From: Clostridium saccharoperbutylacetonicum N1-4(HMT)
GTDB lineage: Bacteria > Bacillota > Clostridia > Clostridiales > Clostridiaceae
Reading direction: 5' to 3'
Length of the DNA: 64,000 bases
Assembly: GCF_000340885.1 (NCBI RefSeq)
Contig: NC_020291.1
Span: forward strand, 6,077,501-6,141,500
Notes under the pieces: model-generated
What the model saw: only the letters and a program-made list of their open reading frames with translations
Told to the model about the DNA's origin: nothing
Database searches by the model: none
Program-made: the position numbers and the translations under genes
Part shown: piece by piece, positions 38,247 to 48,146 of the stretch
How positions within the stretch are numbered: the first letter of the stretch is position 1
How the letters are laid out: every line of letters begins with the position of its first letter

Positions 38247-39278
38247 CTAATTATTTAATACTTTCATTACATTTATTGCTAACATAGTACCTATAATAAA
38301 TACAATATAAAAAACTATATAAGCTATTGACCATCCACCACTAAAAGAAGCCCTAATCTTTTCATGGATTTCAAGTATAGTTGTATCCTCTTTTATTATT
38401 TTCATGAAGTCTTTCCCATATTTAATAATAAATAAAGCTAAGGCAGTAATTCCAACAATCACATATAGAAAAGAAAATGCCATTTGCACTCCTGGTATCT
38501 TTAACAATGTAATCGCTGATAATATGAATGTTATGGTGTTATTAAACATATGGGCTATTATCGATGGAAAAATAGAGTCTGATTCTATTGCTATAAATGC
38601 TAATAGTATTCCTACTAAAATAGGATTAATAAATTGAACTAAATTCAAATGGAACATAGAAAACAAAATTGAGGATAGAATAATGGCAGTTAAATTACCA
38701 TACTTCCTCATACTTTTAAGAATGAATCCTCTAAAAATTATTTCCTCTAAAATAGGTCCTACCAAACAAACATATAACAAAAACAATATTAGATATAGTT
38801 TTTCATTTGGGAAACTAAAATTTGGTTGGGGGATAATTATACCCTTAGTTTTAAGAATAGTATAATATATTGAATAAATTATGCTGGAAATCATTCCTGT
38901 TCCTATACACGAAACAGCTCCAAGCAATATAAAGCTTTTAGATGCTTTATTCTTAGTAAATAAATCTTCTTTTAATTTTATTTTTGTAATTAATATTGCA
39001 ACTATAATTGCCAGAATATCCCCTAATACACATGGAAGATATCCTACAAGAAAACTTCGTACATCATCTGAAAAAGTTATTGAAAAGTTATTATGATAAT
39101 ATTTTTTAGAAATATAGTTAATAAATTTAACTATAAATATAATTCCATATCCTATAGCATATGTTGATATTGCCAAAATCAATAGTATCTTAGAACATTT
39201 ACCACCTGTCTTCTTTATCTCTGCTTTTAATTCTAATTCTTTTACTTCCATTTCCTGTTCAAAATCATTTATCATCAT
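38247..39278 (-). CDS. CPBP family intramembrane metalloprotease
   Basis: 343 residues from ATG 39278 (ATG 39275 equally possible). A longer in-frame start at 39341 would read through the dispersed AATTGTCAAT repeat and is unlikely. About eight hydrophobic segments. The Abi/CPBP motifs are present: EEIIFRGF near residue 192, FSMFHLN near 220, and AHMFNNT near 255. Relatives cleave membrane substrates (Rce1-like) or give self-immunity to bacteriocins. It is followed by an M20 gene 17 nt downstream. Substrate unknown. Confidence 0.88.
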   Translation of the reverse strand: MMINDFEQEMEVKELELKAEIKKTGGKCSKILLILAISTYAIGYGIIFIVKFINYISKKYYHNNFSITFSDDVRSFLVGYLPCVLGDILAIIVAILITKIKLKEDLFTKNKASKSFILLGAVSCIGTGMISSIIYSIYYTILKTKGIIIPQPNFSFPNEKLYLILFLLYVCLVGPILEEIIFRGFILKSMRKYGNLTAIILSSILFSMFHLNLVQFINPILVGILLAFIAIESDSIFPSIIAHMFNNTITFILSAITLLKIPGVQMAFSFLYVIVGITALALFIIKYGKDFMKIIKEDTTILEIHEKIRASFSGGWSIAYIVFYIVFIIGTMLAINVMKVLNN

Positions 39279-39349
39279 TTTACCGCCATTCCAAAAACAA
39301 TGATCAATTGTCAATTTTGATTGATCCTTGAGCATTGACAATTGACAAT

Positions 39350-40132
39350 TTATTTATTATTTAAGTGCACATATAATTTTTCTCTTCTATCAAGTTTTAT
39401 ATTAAATATGCTTTTTATTTCCGTAACCTTTTCCATTTTTAATTCTTTTATTATTAAGCCTTCTTTATCATTAATATCATTTAATATTTTTCCATTTGGA
39501 TCAACAAAAATTGATGCTCCATTATAGTGTAATCCACCACCAAAACCAATTCTATTTATTCCTATAATATAGCACTGGTTTTCAATTGCCCTTGCTTTTA
39601 ATAATGTTATCCAATGCTCTTCCCTAGCATCTGGCCAGCTTGCAGCCACAGTTATTATCTGTGCTTCTTTAGATGCTATTTGAAAAATTTCTGGGAATCG
39701 TAAATCATAACAAATAAATGGACTTAAATTAAATTCATTTATCCTACAAATATTTATTTCATCTCCGGAGTCAAACTTTTCCTTTTCTCCTCCATAGGAA
39801 AAAGGATGTATTTTAGAATATTTAGCTAAAATCTCTCCTTTATTTGAAACAATTGTATATATATTTTTACCTTTTTCATCAACTCTTATTGCAAAACCAA
39901 GCCCTATATTTATATTATAATTTTGGGCTAATTTCTTAGCCCACTTAATGATTTTTTCTTCTGACAATGTGAGATTATTAATGTTCATAGTAAACCCTGT
40001 CAAAGCCATTTCTGGAAATAATATCAACTCCACATTATCTTTTGCTGCCTTTTTAATATACTCTTCAATCTTGATAATATTTTGATTAACCTTCTCCCAA
40101 GCTATATCTATTTGAGCAATTCCTATAATCAA
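39350..40132 (-). CDS. Carbon-nitrogen hydrolase (nitrilase superfamily, omega-amidase-like)
   Basis: 260 residues from TTG 40132 with GGGGGAG about 8 nt upstream. The catalytic triad is visible: Glu in LFPEMALTGF near 41, Lys in KIHPFSYGGE near 109 and Cys in FICYDLRFPE near 142. The compact single-domain form resembles Nit2/YafV omega-amidases, which hydrolyse alpha-ketoglutaramate and related amides. The exact substrate is not certain. It lies 29 nt after the tautomerase-like gene and is probably in one transcript with it. Confidence 0.9.
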   Translation of the reverse strand: MIIGIAQIDIAWEKVNQNIIKIEEYIKKAAKDNVELILFPEMALTGFTMNINNLTLSEEKIIKWAKKLAQNYNINIGLGFAIRVDEKGKNIYTIVSNKGEILAKYSKIHPFSYGGEKEKFDSGDEINICRINEFNLSPFICYDLRFPEIFQIASKEAQIITVAASWPDAREEHWITLLKARAIENQCYIIGINRIGFGGGLHYNGASIFVDPNGKILNDINDKEGLIIKELKMEKVTEIKSIFNIKLDRREKLYVHLNNK

Positions 40133-40161
40133 TTCTTCTCCCCCTCATAATCACTGACAGA

Positions 40162-40506
40162 TTAAAAGTTTTTTCCGTTCCAACCCCAATCACTTACTTC
40201 TTCATATTTCACATATATTTTATTTTGAGGTATTTCTAATTCTTCTTCATATATTTTGCAAATTTCAGCTGTTAAATTTGCATAAGCATCTTTGCTCGCT
40301 TTTCCAAATATTTTAACTTCAATAAATGCACCTTTTTCTAATTTTTCTCCTGCAAAATATAATGAGTATCCATCTTCAAAGCCAACCATTAAAAAAGTTT
40401 CACTCTTTCCAGGAATTAATTCAATTGCTTTTCCTAACTTTGTTTTAATTATTTCCTCTTTTTCCTTTGAAATTTCAACACTAACTTTTGATCCTATAAA
40501 TGGCAT
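40162..40506 (-). CDS. MIF-like tautomerase
   Basis: 114 residues from ATG 40506, chosen because GGAAGGAG lies 10 nt upstream and because it exposes MPFIGSKV, in which Pro2 becomes the catalytic N-terminal proline after Met removal. The macrophage migration inhibitory factor family has this length and the pattern FLMVGFEDGYSLYFAG and a C-terminal NKIYVKYEEVSDWGWNGKNF. Known activity is tautomerisation of phenylpyruvate or similar enols; the natural bacterial role is unclear. It precedes an omega-amidase-like gene, which also acts on 2-oxo acid derivatives. Confidence 0.88.
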   Translation of the reverse strand: MPFIGSKVSVEISKEKEEIIKTKLGKAIELIPGKSETFLMVGFEDGYSLYFAGEKLEKGAFIEVKIFGKASKDAYANLTAEICKIYEEELEIPQNKIYVKYEEVSDWGWNGKNF

Positions 40507-40647
40507 TGTGTACAATCTCCTTCCAATAAATAAATTTATAAATGAAAATAACAAACTAACATTATTTTTACTGCTAACCTAATATTCTCAATTATACTTA
40601 GTATTTTATTTAATTATATTCCCATATTAATTTACATTTCAATACAC

Positions 40648-42645
40648 TTAGATTTTAAATTTTTGTATCATTTCATTTAGATCTTGAGAAAGCTGTGATT
40701 GACTTTGAGCTGTTAATGTTATTTCATCTATGGCTTTAGATGTTTCAGTTATATTATTCATTATTCCATCAGTTTCTTGTGAAGACTTTTGTGCTGTATT
40801 AGCCATGCTTTCAACTGCTCTACTTACTTGATCCATTGTAGCTAAAATCTCTTTTGACATTTCTGCTATCTCATATGACATTTTGCTTACAAATTCCACA
40901 TCCATATAATTTTCCTTACCAACTTGTATCATTTCTTCAAACTTAGGATTTAGTCGTTCTTTTATAAATAGCAATACTTCATTACTATTATTTGAAAGAT
41001 TATTAAAAGCAGTTTGAACTTGTAAAATTGTATTTTTTATTGATTCTACAGCTTCTGAAGATTGTTCTGCAAGTTGCCTCACTTCTTCAGCAACTACAGA
41101 GAATCCTTTACCTTGTTCTCCAGCCCTTGCAGCTTCTATAGCTGCATTTAGTGCTAGTAAATTTGTCTGCTCTGATATATCTGCAATGGTATCTGCCATA
41201 ACTCTTATATTTTCTACTACTTCACCTTCTTTTATGGCTTTCATGATTTTTTCTTCTTTTTCACTGAATAATGTTTCTATTTCTTTAAGGGATTCCAAAG
41301 ATTTATCCTGCATTTCTTCTATTCTAATTTTTGTTACATTCGCATTATTACTGCCTTCAACTGCTTTGTTGGTTAATACATTTATACTTGAATCCACTTC
41401 TTCTATTGAAGCACAGATTTCTTCTGACGCAGCACTAGTTTCTTGAATCCCAAAATTGATATTTTTAATGCCATTATCAATATTATGCTCCATTGCAGTA
41501 AATTCTTCCATGGTTGCAAATAATTCTTCACTAGAAGCACTCATATCTTGAGAGTTCTCCATTATTTTTTTTATTAAAATAGTTAACTCTTTTCGCATCC
41601 TTTCTATTCCTTTAGCTAAATCTCCTATTTCATCTTTACGCTTTAAACTTTTTTCCGAAAGTTCAATAGTAAAATTACCTTCTGCCAACAATCCAAAATG
41701 CCCTACTGCTCTTAATAATGGTTTAGAAATAGTATTACTAATATATAAATATACCACTATCCCAAACAATAATAATATTATTAATGATGATACAATAGTA
41801 CTTGTAATAAAACTCCTTAAAACCATTTGACCTTCCACTTTGCTTCTCCCCGTAAATAATATACCAATTACCTTATTATTATCTCCAAGAATAGGAGTGT
41901 ACATTGTATCATACTTACTCCCAAGTATATCAGCCTCACCTGAATAAGAATTATTATCAAAAACTACTTTTGAAATTTTCTCATCTAACTTCGTACCAAC
42001 AGCTCTATTTCCATCCTTCATTAAAGTAGTTGAAATTCTAATATCATCAAGAAAAATAGTTGCATCACAATCATATTTTTCCTTTATGTAATCTACCACA
42101 TTATCAGAATCTAATCTATATCCTACAGATATAACGCCAATTATATTGCCCTTTTCATCTTTTACTGGAATTCCTGATCTTGCTGCAAGTTTTACTTGAG
42201 TTCCACCTTCAACTTGTGAATTTGCTTTTCCTAGGATAGCATTTTTAACGTTTGCCTGATTTATAACACTATCCCCCTTTTTATCGGGTTCATGAGTTCT
42301 AACAATCACATTACCTTTCTCATCTGTAACTGTAACAAATTCAACATTTGAATTTTTTAAAATAATTTTTAATTCATTCAAGAGTTCATCACTATTTTTT
42401 TCTTCAACTAGCTTTATAACTGTTGAATTAAATGATAGTTGAGTTCCTATATTCATAGATTCATTTTTTAATTCATTTATCTTATCACTTAGCAAATAAT
42501 TTGCTCTTAGCACTTCATTTTTATTATTACTACTTGAATAAGAATCAAACTTTATTGCATTAATAGTTAAAACAGAACCTGCTAATAAAATTATAATTGC
42601 AAAAATAAATATAAGTAATTTAAATTTTAACGAATTTAATTTCAT
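40648..42645 (-). CDS. Methyl-accepting chemotaxis protein, single-Cache sensor
   Basis: 665 residues from ATG 42645, with GGGAGGT 7-9 nt upstream. Membrane helices at about 8-28 and 285-308 bracket a ~255-residue extracellular domain with sCache-like [16 protein letters not shown] and a GILFTGRS end. A HAMP region follows ([13 protein letters not shown]) and then a long signalling domain with the hairpin tip [21 protein letters not shown]. The C-terminus ends QKFKI, without the EFGKY tail of other MCPs here. It diverges from the receiver gene at 43151. Ligand unknown; some Cache domains bind organic acids. Confidence 0.92.
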   Translation of the reverse strand: MKLNSLKFKLLIFIFAIIILLAGSVLTINAIKFDSYSSSNNKNEVLRANYLLSDKINELKNESMNIGTQLSFNSTVIKLVEEKNSDELLNELKIILKNSNVEFVTVTDEKGNVIVRTHEPDKKGDSVINQANVKNAILGKANSQVEGGTQVKLAARSGIPVKDEKGNIIGVISVGYRLDSDNVVDYIKEKYDCDATIFLDDIRISTTLMKDGNRAVGTKLDEKISKVVFDNNSYSGEADILGSKYDTMYTPILGDNNKVIGILFTGRSKVEGQMVLRSFITSTIVSSLIILLLFGIVVYLYISNTISKPLLRAVGHFGLLAEGNFTIELSEKSLKRKDEIGDLAKGIERMRKELTILIKKIMENSQDMSASSEELFATMEEFTAMEHNIDNGIKNINFGIQETSAASEEICASIEEVDSSINVLTNKAVEGSNNANVTKIRIEEMQDKSLESLKEIETLFSEKEEKIMKAIKEGEVVENIRVMADTIADISEQTNLLALNAAIEAARAGEQGKGFSVVAEEVRQLAEQSSEAVESIKNTILQVQTAFNNLSNNSNEVLLFIKERLNPKFEEMIQVGKENYMDVEFVSKMSYEIAEMSKEILATMDQVSRAVESMANTAQKSSQETDGIMNNITETSKAIDEITLTAQSQSQLSQDLNEMIQKFKI

Positions 42646-43150
42646 ATCTATACCTCCCAGCACTTTAACTTGTGTTTAAAATCGCTATTCCTATAGACTT
42701 TTATTCGATATTAATTTACAATTTCCTCTTTAAACTTACATCTGTTTTCATATATATTTGCTAATAACTTCTTGAACTGTTTCTTTTTAATATGCAATGA
42801 ATTTCTACTAAACATTTTCCTTACCTGCTCTCCTAAAAAAATGAAAGCTGGCTACTTTCAAAATATCCTGACATAATAGTTTTTGCATTTATGAATTCCA
42901 TACTATTTCTCCTAATTCACTTGAATATAAATACCAATAATTAATTTACAATTCTAATATATCTCATCTAACTTAACATAGTTATGTCATATTTTGAAAG
43001 CCTATCTATAAAATAATTAAATTGTATAAAAAAATTTCAATGTTAAGTTAAAAATTTTATTGAAATATGTTATATTATTAATATATGGGTATAAATTTTG
43101 GTAAAAATGGTATCTAGGTATTGAGGTTTCATTATGGGAGGGGTGTTTAT
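42646..43150. other. 505-bp divergent intergenic region between an MCP and the receiver gene
   Basis: No gene supported. A short minus-strand open frame (about 43017-43199) overlaps the receiver start and lacks a convincing ribosome binding site. Promoters for both neighbours must lie here, but no clear consensus pair or SigD-type site was recognised. Confidence 0.45.
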
Positions 43151-43534
43151 ATGAATAAATTAACAAGTAAAATTTTAATTGTAGATGATAATCTTGCAAA
43201 TATTTTGTTGTTAGAAAAAATGTTGACTATATCTGGTTACAAAAACATCAAATCTTCGACAGATGCTAGACTTACTTTGGAATTATTTTCAACTTTCCAA
43301 CCAGACTTAGTATTATTAGATTTTAGAATGCCATTTATGGATGGTCTAGAAGTTATGGATCAATTATATTCATCACAAAATTACTGTATGCTACCTATAA
43401 TAATGATTTCTGCTGAAAATGATAAAGAGTATTACGAAGAAGCTCTAACTAAAGGTGCTATGGATTTTATCACCAAGCCATTTAATTATAGCGATATTAT
43501 TTTGAAAATAGATAATGTATTACAATTTGCTTAA
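43151..43534 (+). CDS. Stand-alone response regulator receiver (CheY-like)
   Basis: 127 residues from ATG 43151 with GGGAGGGGTG about 8 nt upstream. A single REC domain: ILIVDDN near residue 8, phospho-acceptor Asp in LVLLDFRMPFMDG near 57, MISAEND near 90 and the lysine in FITKPF near 110. There is no output domain, so it works by protein contact, like CheY or Spo0F. It lies 29 nt before the hybrid histidine kinase gene and is almost certainly co-transcribed. Whether it targets the flagellar switch cannot be read. Confidence 0.92.
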   Translation: MNKLTSKILIVDDNLANILLLEKMLTISGYKNIKSSTDARLTLELFSTFQPDLVLLDFRMPFMDGLEVMDQLYSSQNYCMLPIIMISAENDKEYYEEALTKGAMDFITKPFNYSDIILKIDNVLQFA

Positions 43535-43563
43535 CTGCTAAAGACAATTTATGAGGTGCTTCT

Positions 43564-45603
43564 ATGGATAATTTAAAAACTAAAGATCATATTTCTTTGC
43601 ACAAACTAACTTGGCAGTCTTATATTCGCAATGCCTTCATACCATTAATAATTGTACAAGTTATTTCCATATGTGTATATTTTATTTCAATAGTTTTATG
43701 TTGGACAACAATATCAGATATGGATTGGAAGCTAATAGTAGCTACGCCAAAAGAAGATATTTATTCTACTGTTAATGCTTTAAACCATACTTTAATTAAA
43801 TTAGGCTTTGCTTCTATTATCATACAATCAATTTTGACTTGCTTATTATTCTTATCCTTCATTACAAAAAGTGCTAAAAAGACAAGTTATTTAATCTCTA
43901 ATTCTTTCTTGAAAATCAAAGAACTTATGGACCAAATCGGGAATGGATACTATAGTCCTAAAGCACCTGAATTTGATATTGAAGAACTAAATGATTTATC
44001 AATTAATTTAACTAGAATGGGTCAACATTTAGGCGAAACAAATAAAAATTTATTGCTTACCCAATATGAACTTAGGAAAAAGGAAACTGATTTAAAAGCT
44101 TTAGTAAATTCAATTAACGACATAATCATGGAAGTAAATTCTGCTGGTGATATAACAAACTTTTGGTCCAGATCTCACTATGACTTATACAAACAATATA
44201 TGCACAATAAATTGACCTCTATTTCTTTTATTTTAGACAATGAAACTACTAAAATAGCTAAAGAAAAAATTTCGTATGTCCTTCAAACAAAACATACACT
44301 TAATATGGATTTTTGTGTAGAATCAAATTCTAATATAAAGTGGTTTGAGGCGTCTATTTCTCCAAGATTGAATAGTGAAAATAGGGTTGTTGTTTCTGCT
44401 CGTGACATAACCGAACACAAAAAGCTTTCTGAATCTATTATCATTGCAAAAGAAGAAGCAGAAAAAGCCAGCAAAGCAAAATCCGAATTTTTATCAAGCA
44501 TGAGCCATGAACTCAGAACTCCACTTAATGCAATACTAGGTTTTTCTCAAATTTTAGAGTTAGATCCTGAATCACCCTTAACAAATTCTCAAAATCAAAG
44601 TGTTAAGGAAATAATTAAAGCTGGAAATCACTTACTTGAATTAATAAATGAAGTTCTAGATTTAGCAAAAATTGAATCTGGTAAATTAAGTATTTCTATG
44701 GAGACAGTTTCTATTAAATCAATACTTGAAGAAACTCTAACCTTAATACGTCCTTTTGCTGATAAAAATGGTATAAAAATAAATTTCTCACAAATTAAAA
44801 ATTCAGAAGAATTTGTTTATGCAGATCACATGCGCTTAAAGCAAATATTACTTAATTTATTGACCAATGCAATTAAATATAACAAACCAAGTGGAGAAGT
44901 AACTTTTTATCATGATAAAATAGATAATAAATTTAGGTTCCACGTAATTGATACTGGTATAGGATTATCTGAATGTGAAATCAATTTGATTTTCAAGCCT
45001 TTTCATCGTTTAAATACTATTAACAATTCAATTGAAGGTACTGGTATAGGTCTGACTGTAGCAAAACAACTTGTAGAATTAATGAATGGTGAAATACATG
45101 TAACTAGTGAAAAAGGTATTGGCAGTCATTTCTGGGTAGAGTTTTCTCTTATTGAAGCTAGTAGTATAGAAATTCCAAAAAATACTTTATCAATTGATAG
45201 TAAAAAAACAAATTTTAATAATAAAAATTACACTGTATTATATGCAGAAGATAATCCTGCAAATTTAAGACTTGTTAAACGTATCTTATGTCAAATAAAT
45301 AATTTAAAAATGGTTTCTGCAACTTCTGGGGAATTGTGTATTGATTTAGCTATATCTCATAAACCAGATCTCATATTGCTAGATATCAACCTCCCTGGAA
45401 TAGATGGTTATGAAGTTTTCAAAATATTAAGGCTACATGAAGAAACTAAAAATATACCTGTTGTTGCAATTAGTGCTCATGCAATGCCAAAAGATATTCA
45501 AGCTGGTCTTTCTATTGGTTTTTCAGACTATATAACTAAACCTATTAACATTTCAATTTTTCTTGAAAAAATATCAACTATTTTAAATAAAACAAAGACT
45601 TAA
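43564..45603 (+). CDS. Hybrid sensor histidine kinase (TM-PAS-HisKA-HATPase-REC)
   Basis: 679 residues with GAGGTGC before ATG 43564. Two membrane helices (about 25-50 and 78-102), a HAMP-like linker, a PAS domain (about 185-290), HisKA with MSHELRTPLNAIL near residue 313, HATPase with NLLTNAIKYN, DTGIGLS and GTGIGLTVAKQL, and a C-terminal REC domain with LLDINLPGIDG near 605. It should autophosphorylate on His and pass phosphate to its own REC, then to an HPt. The HPt gene follows 85 nt downstream, completing a phosphorelay, with the stand-alone receiver upstream as possible terminal acceptor. Orphan relation to the surrounding MCP genes is unusual. Confidence 0.93.
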   Translation: MDNLKTKDHISLHKLTWQSYIRNAFIPLIIVQVISICVYFISIVLCWTTISDMDWKLIVATPKEDIYSTVNALNHTLIKLGFASIIIQSILTCLLFLSFITKSAKKTSYLISNSFLKIKELMDQIGNGYYSPKAPEFDIEELNDLSINLTRMGQHLGETNKNLLLTQYELRKKETDLKALVNSINDIIMEVNSAGDITNFWSRSHYDLYKQYMHNKLTSISFILDNETTKIAKEKISYVLQTKHTLNMDFCVESNSNIKWFEASISPRLNSENRVVVSARDITEHKKLSESIIIAKEEAEKASKAKSEFLSSMSHELRTPLNAILGFSQILELDPESPLTNSQNQSVKEIIKAGNHLLELINEVLDLAKIESGKLSISMETVSIKSILEETLTLIRPFADKNGIKINFSQIKNSEEFVYADHMRLKQILLNLLTNAIKYNKPSGEVTFYHDKIDNKFRFHVIDTGIGLSECEINLIFKPFHRLNTINNSIEGTGIGLTVAKQLVELMNGEIHVTSEKGIGSHFWVEFSLIEASSIEIPKNTLSIDSKKTNFNNKNYTVLYAEDNPANLRLVKRILCQINNLKMVSATSGELCIDLAISHKPDLILLDINLPGIDGYEVFKILRLHEETKNIPVVAISAHAMPKDIQAGLSIGFSDYITKPINISIFLEKISTILNKTKT

Positions 45604-45688
45604 TGACATCCGTCAATGTTCAATTTTTCACAATTGAACATTGACAATTAATCATTAGAAATAAATATGCAAAGGAGACTTACGAATT

Positions 45689-46060
45689 ATGAATTTCAAT
45701 TGTAAATATGACATAATCGGTTTTTCTACTGATTTAGGTCTTAGCATAAAAGAAATTTCCGAACTTTATTATGAATTAATTAATGAACTAAATTTAGCTC
45801 TACTGGAATTAAAAACTCTTGTAGATGGACAAGATTATACAAAAATACAAAATATAATTCATAACATTAAAGGTGTTTCTGGTAATTACAGAATAAATGA
45901 TATTTATAATGAAACTACTAGGATTAATGATCTTCTAAGTTCTAATGACTATTCTACTCTAAAAAAAGATTTAACTAACTTGTTTGCTATTTGCATTGAT
46001 GCCCAAAATGAAATACGATTCTTTTTTGAACAAGCATTAAAAATTAAACTTTTAATTTAA
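45689..46060 (+). CDS. Histidine phosphotransfer (HPt) domain protein
   Basis: 123 residues from ATG 45689 with AAAGGAGACT upstream. An all-helical protein with the phosphorylatable histidine in [14 protein letters not shown] near residue 57, the HxxKG motif of HPt domains. It would carry phosphate from the REC domain of the upstream hybrid kinase to a receiver, either the stand-alone one or the LuxR-type regulator at 51163. Its 3' end overlaps the 3' end of the convergent MCP gene by 17 bp, which leaves no room for terminators between the two. Confidence 0.88.
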   Translation: MNFNCKYDIIGFSTDLGLSIKEISELYYELINELNLALLELKTLVDGQDYTKIQNIIHNIKGVSGNYRINDIYNETTRINDLLSSNDYSTLKKDLTNLFAICIDAQNEIRFFFEQALKIKLLI

Positions 46061-47594
46061 ACCTATTTACCTGTTCTTTTAACATTTCAGCTTGAGATGC
46101 TAATTCTTCACTAGCAGATGCACTTTCTTCTGCAGTTGCAGAATTAGTTTGTACTACATTAGATACCTGCATAATACCTTGATTAATTTGAGCAATTCCT
46201 TGTGCCTGTTCATTTGTGGCTACTGATATTTGATTTATAAAATCAGCAACCTGTATAGTATCTTCCACTATTTTATTTAATGACTCAGCAGTCTCATCTG
46301 CAATACTTGTTCCCATTTCCGCCTTGCCAATGCAGCCTTCAATCATTTCTGTAGTCTCTTTGGCTGCATTTGCTGATCTTGCAGCTAAATTCCTTACTTC
46401 TTCAGCCACTACAGCGAAACCTTTTCCATGTTGCCCTGCTCTGGCTGCTTCAACTGCTGCGTTTAATGCAAGAATATTAGTTTGAAATGCAATTTCATCT
46501 ATTACTTTTATAATCTTATATATATTTGAAGATGCATTATTTATTTCTGCCATAGCTTTCTGCATTTCTTTCATCTTTTCGTAGCCTTCTTCTGCATTTA
46601 CTTTAGCACTCATTGCTATCTCATTTGCATTAGAAGCATTTTCTGCATTCATTGTAGTCTGAGAAGTTATTTCTTCAATGGATGCCGTTAATTCTTCCAC
46701 AGAACTTGCTTGTTCCATTGCACCTTGTGAAAGAGCAACACTTGAATCTGATACTTGATTCGAACCAGCTGATACCTGCTCCGCTGCAGAATTAATATTA
46801 AACATAGCATCACTTAACTTATCAGTCATTTTTCTAAAAGCATCTGCTAATAATCCAATTTCATCTCTTCCACTTATATTTATATTTACTTCAAAATCTC
46901 CATCTGCTACTTTATTTGCAATTTTTATTATTTTATTAACCGGCTTGCTTATTGATGAAGAAATTAACATTCCTATTAACATAGCTATCACAACGCCAAT
47001 AACCAAAATTATTATAGTTAAAACTGTTGTTTGTGCTGCAGTTTTAGTATTACCATCAGAAGTTTCTTTTGCAATTTGCAATTTTAAGTCAATATAACTA
47101 TCAAGAGTTGTTTGTAACTTTTCTAATGCTGGTTTACCTTGACTATAAAGTAAATTAAGGGCCTCACTATCTTTACCATTATTTTTGAATTTAATTATAT
47201 TGTTTATTATATCTATATAATTAGCTTTATATGTTTTTAAATCTTTCATATATTGCTGTCCTTGAGTTGTAAGAGTTGTTGAAGTTAATTTATCAAGTGC
47301 AGAATCAAATTTACTGCTTGCATCCTTTATTTTACTATCAAATTGTTGTATTTCTGAAATATCATCTGTTAGCAAAACATCTCGTATATAGCCTCTCATA
47401 TCATTAAAAGAATTTGAAAGATCAATGGTATCTCCTAATGGTGCTGTCATTTTTTCATATAATTTAGTGTCAAGGTCACTGATTTTATTAATATTAGCAA
47501 TTCCTTGAATCCCAATAAAGGCAGCAATCAAAGTGACTATAAGAAACCCAAAAATAATTTTTACCTTTACCTTCATATTATTAAACCAATTCAT
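46044..47594 (-). CDS. Methyl-accepting chemotaxis protein (4-helix-bundle sensor type)
   Basis: 516 residues with GAGGTGG before ATG 47594. One helix at about 9-30 and a second near 188-212 flank a ~155-residue helical sensor region of the 4HB_MCP type ([27 protein letters not shown]). HAMP follows, then a signalling domain with tip [21 protein letters not shown] and methylation-type Glu/Gln/Ser-rich helices. It ends NRFKLKV, with no tether tail. It lies directly after cheW on the minus strand and converges with the HPt gene. Confidence 0.93.
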   Translation of the reverse strand: MNWFNNMKVKVKIIFGFLIVTLIAAFIGIQGIANINKISDLDTKLYEKMTAPLGDTIDLSNSFNDMRGYIRDVLLTDDISEIQQFDSKIKDASSKFDSALDKLTSTTLTTQGQQYMKDLKTYKANYIDIINNIIKFKNNGKDSEALNLLYSQGKPALEKLQTTLDSYIDLKLQIAKETSDGNTKTAAQTTVLTIIILVIGVVIAMLIGMLISSSISKPVNKIIKIANKVADGDFEVNINISGRDEIGLLADAFRKMTDKLSDAMFNINSAAEQVSAGSNQVSDSSVALSQGAMEQASSVEELTASIEEITSQTTMNAENASNANEIAMSAKVNAEEGYEKMKEMQKAMAEINNASSNIYKIIKVIDEIAFQTNILALNAAVEAARAGQHGKGFAVVAEEVRNLAARSANAAKETTEMIEGCIGKAEMGTSIADETAESLNKIVEDTIQVADFINQISVATNEQAQGIAQINQGIMQVSNVVQTNSATAEESASASEELASQAEMLKEQVNRFKLKV

Positions 47595-47612
47595 TCTTAT
47601 CCACCTCTCAGT

Positions 47613-48107
47613 TTATTCAACGCTAGTCAATATAGTATTATCCTCATCATTTATTAATTTATCGCAATCCAAAATTAACTTTACTTCTTTACCCGTTTTT
47701 CCTATCCCTCTAATAAATCTATTAGTAATCTTATTCAGATTTGGTGGTGGTACTATATCTTGTTCCTGAATTACTAATACCTCTGATACACGATCGACAA
47801 TAAGGCCTATTCCTAATCCTTCTATATCGATAACTATTATACATGTCCTATCATTGTATTCCCTGAATTCTTTCTTAAATCTTAATCTAACATCCATTAC
47901 AGGAATTATCTTCCCTCTTAAATTTATTATTCCTTTAATATAATCAGGAAGCTCTGGAACTAAAGTTATTGGCTGTATTCCTATTATTTCTATAATATTA
48001 TTTATACTAATACCATATGATTCATTATCAAGTACAAATATAAGGTACTTTTCCTTTTGAGTATCTTCTTCTAAATTCAATGTATCATTAACTATATTTT
48101 TATTCAT
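47613..48107 (-). CDS. cheW: Chemotaxis coupling protein CheW
   Basis: 164 residues with AGGGAG before ATG 48107. A single CheW/SH3-like domain: YLIFVLDNESYGISINNI near residue 20, VPELPDYIKGIINLRGKIIPVMDVR near 55-80 and VDRVSEVL near 120. CheW links receptors to the kinase CheA. It sits between two MCP genes, 39 nt after the poly-HAMP MCP and 18 nt before the next, so the three form one operon. No CheA gene lies in the window; the partner kinase must be elsewhere or of another kind. Confidence 0.94.
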   Translation of the reverse strand: MNKNIVNDTLNLEEDTQKEKYLIFVLDNESYGISINNIIEIIGIQPITLVPELPDYIKGIINLRGKIIPVMDVRLRFKKEFREYNDRTCIIVIDIEGLGIGLIVDRVSEVLVIQEQDIVPPPNLNKITNRFIRGIGKTGKEVKLILDCDKLINDEDNTILTSVE

Positions 48108-48146
48108 CCAAACACTCCCTTTGCTCGCAGTATTATCAATCTAAAA

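Noticed and set aside
42646..43150. SigD-type flagellar promoters before the MCP and receiver genes
   Set aside because: No TAAA-N15-CCGATAT-like pair was found on either strand.
43017..43199. A 60-codon minus-strand frame in the MCP/receiver gap
   Set aside because: It overlaps the receiver start, has no convincing ribosome site and reads as AT-rich noise.
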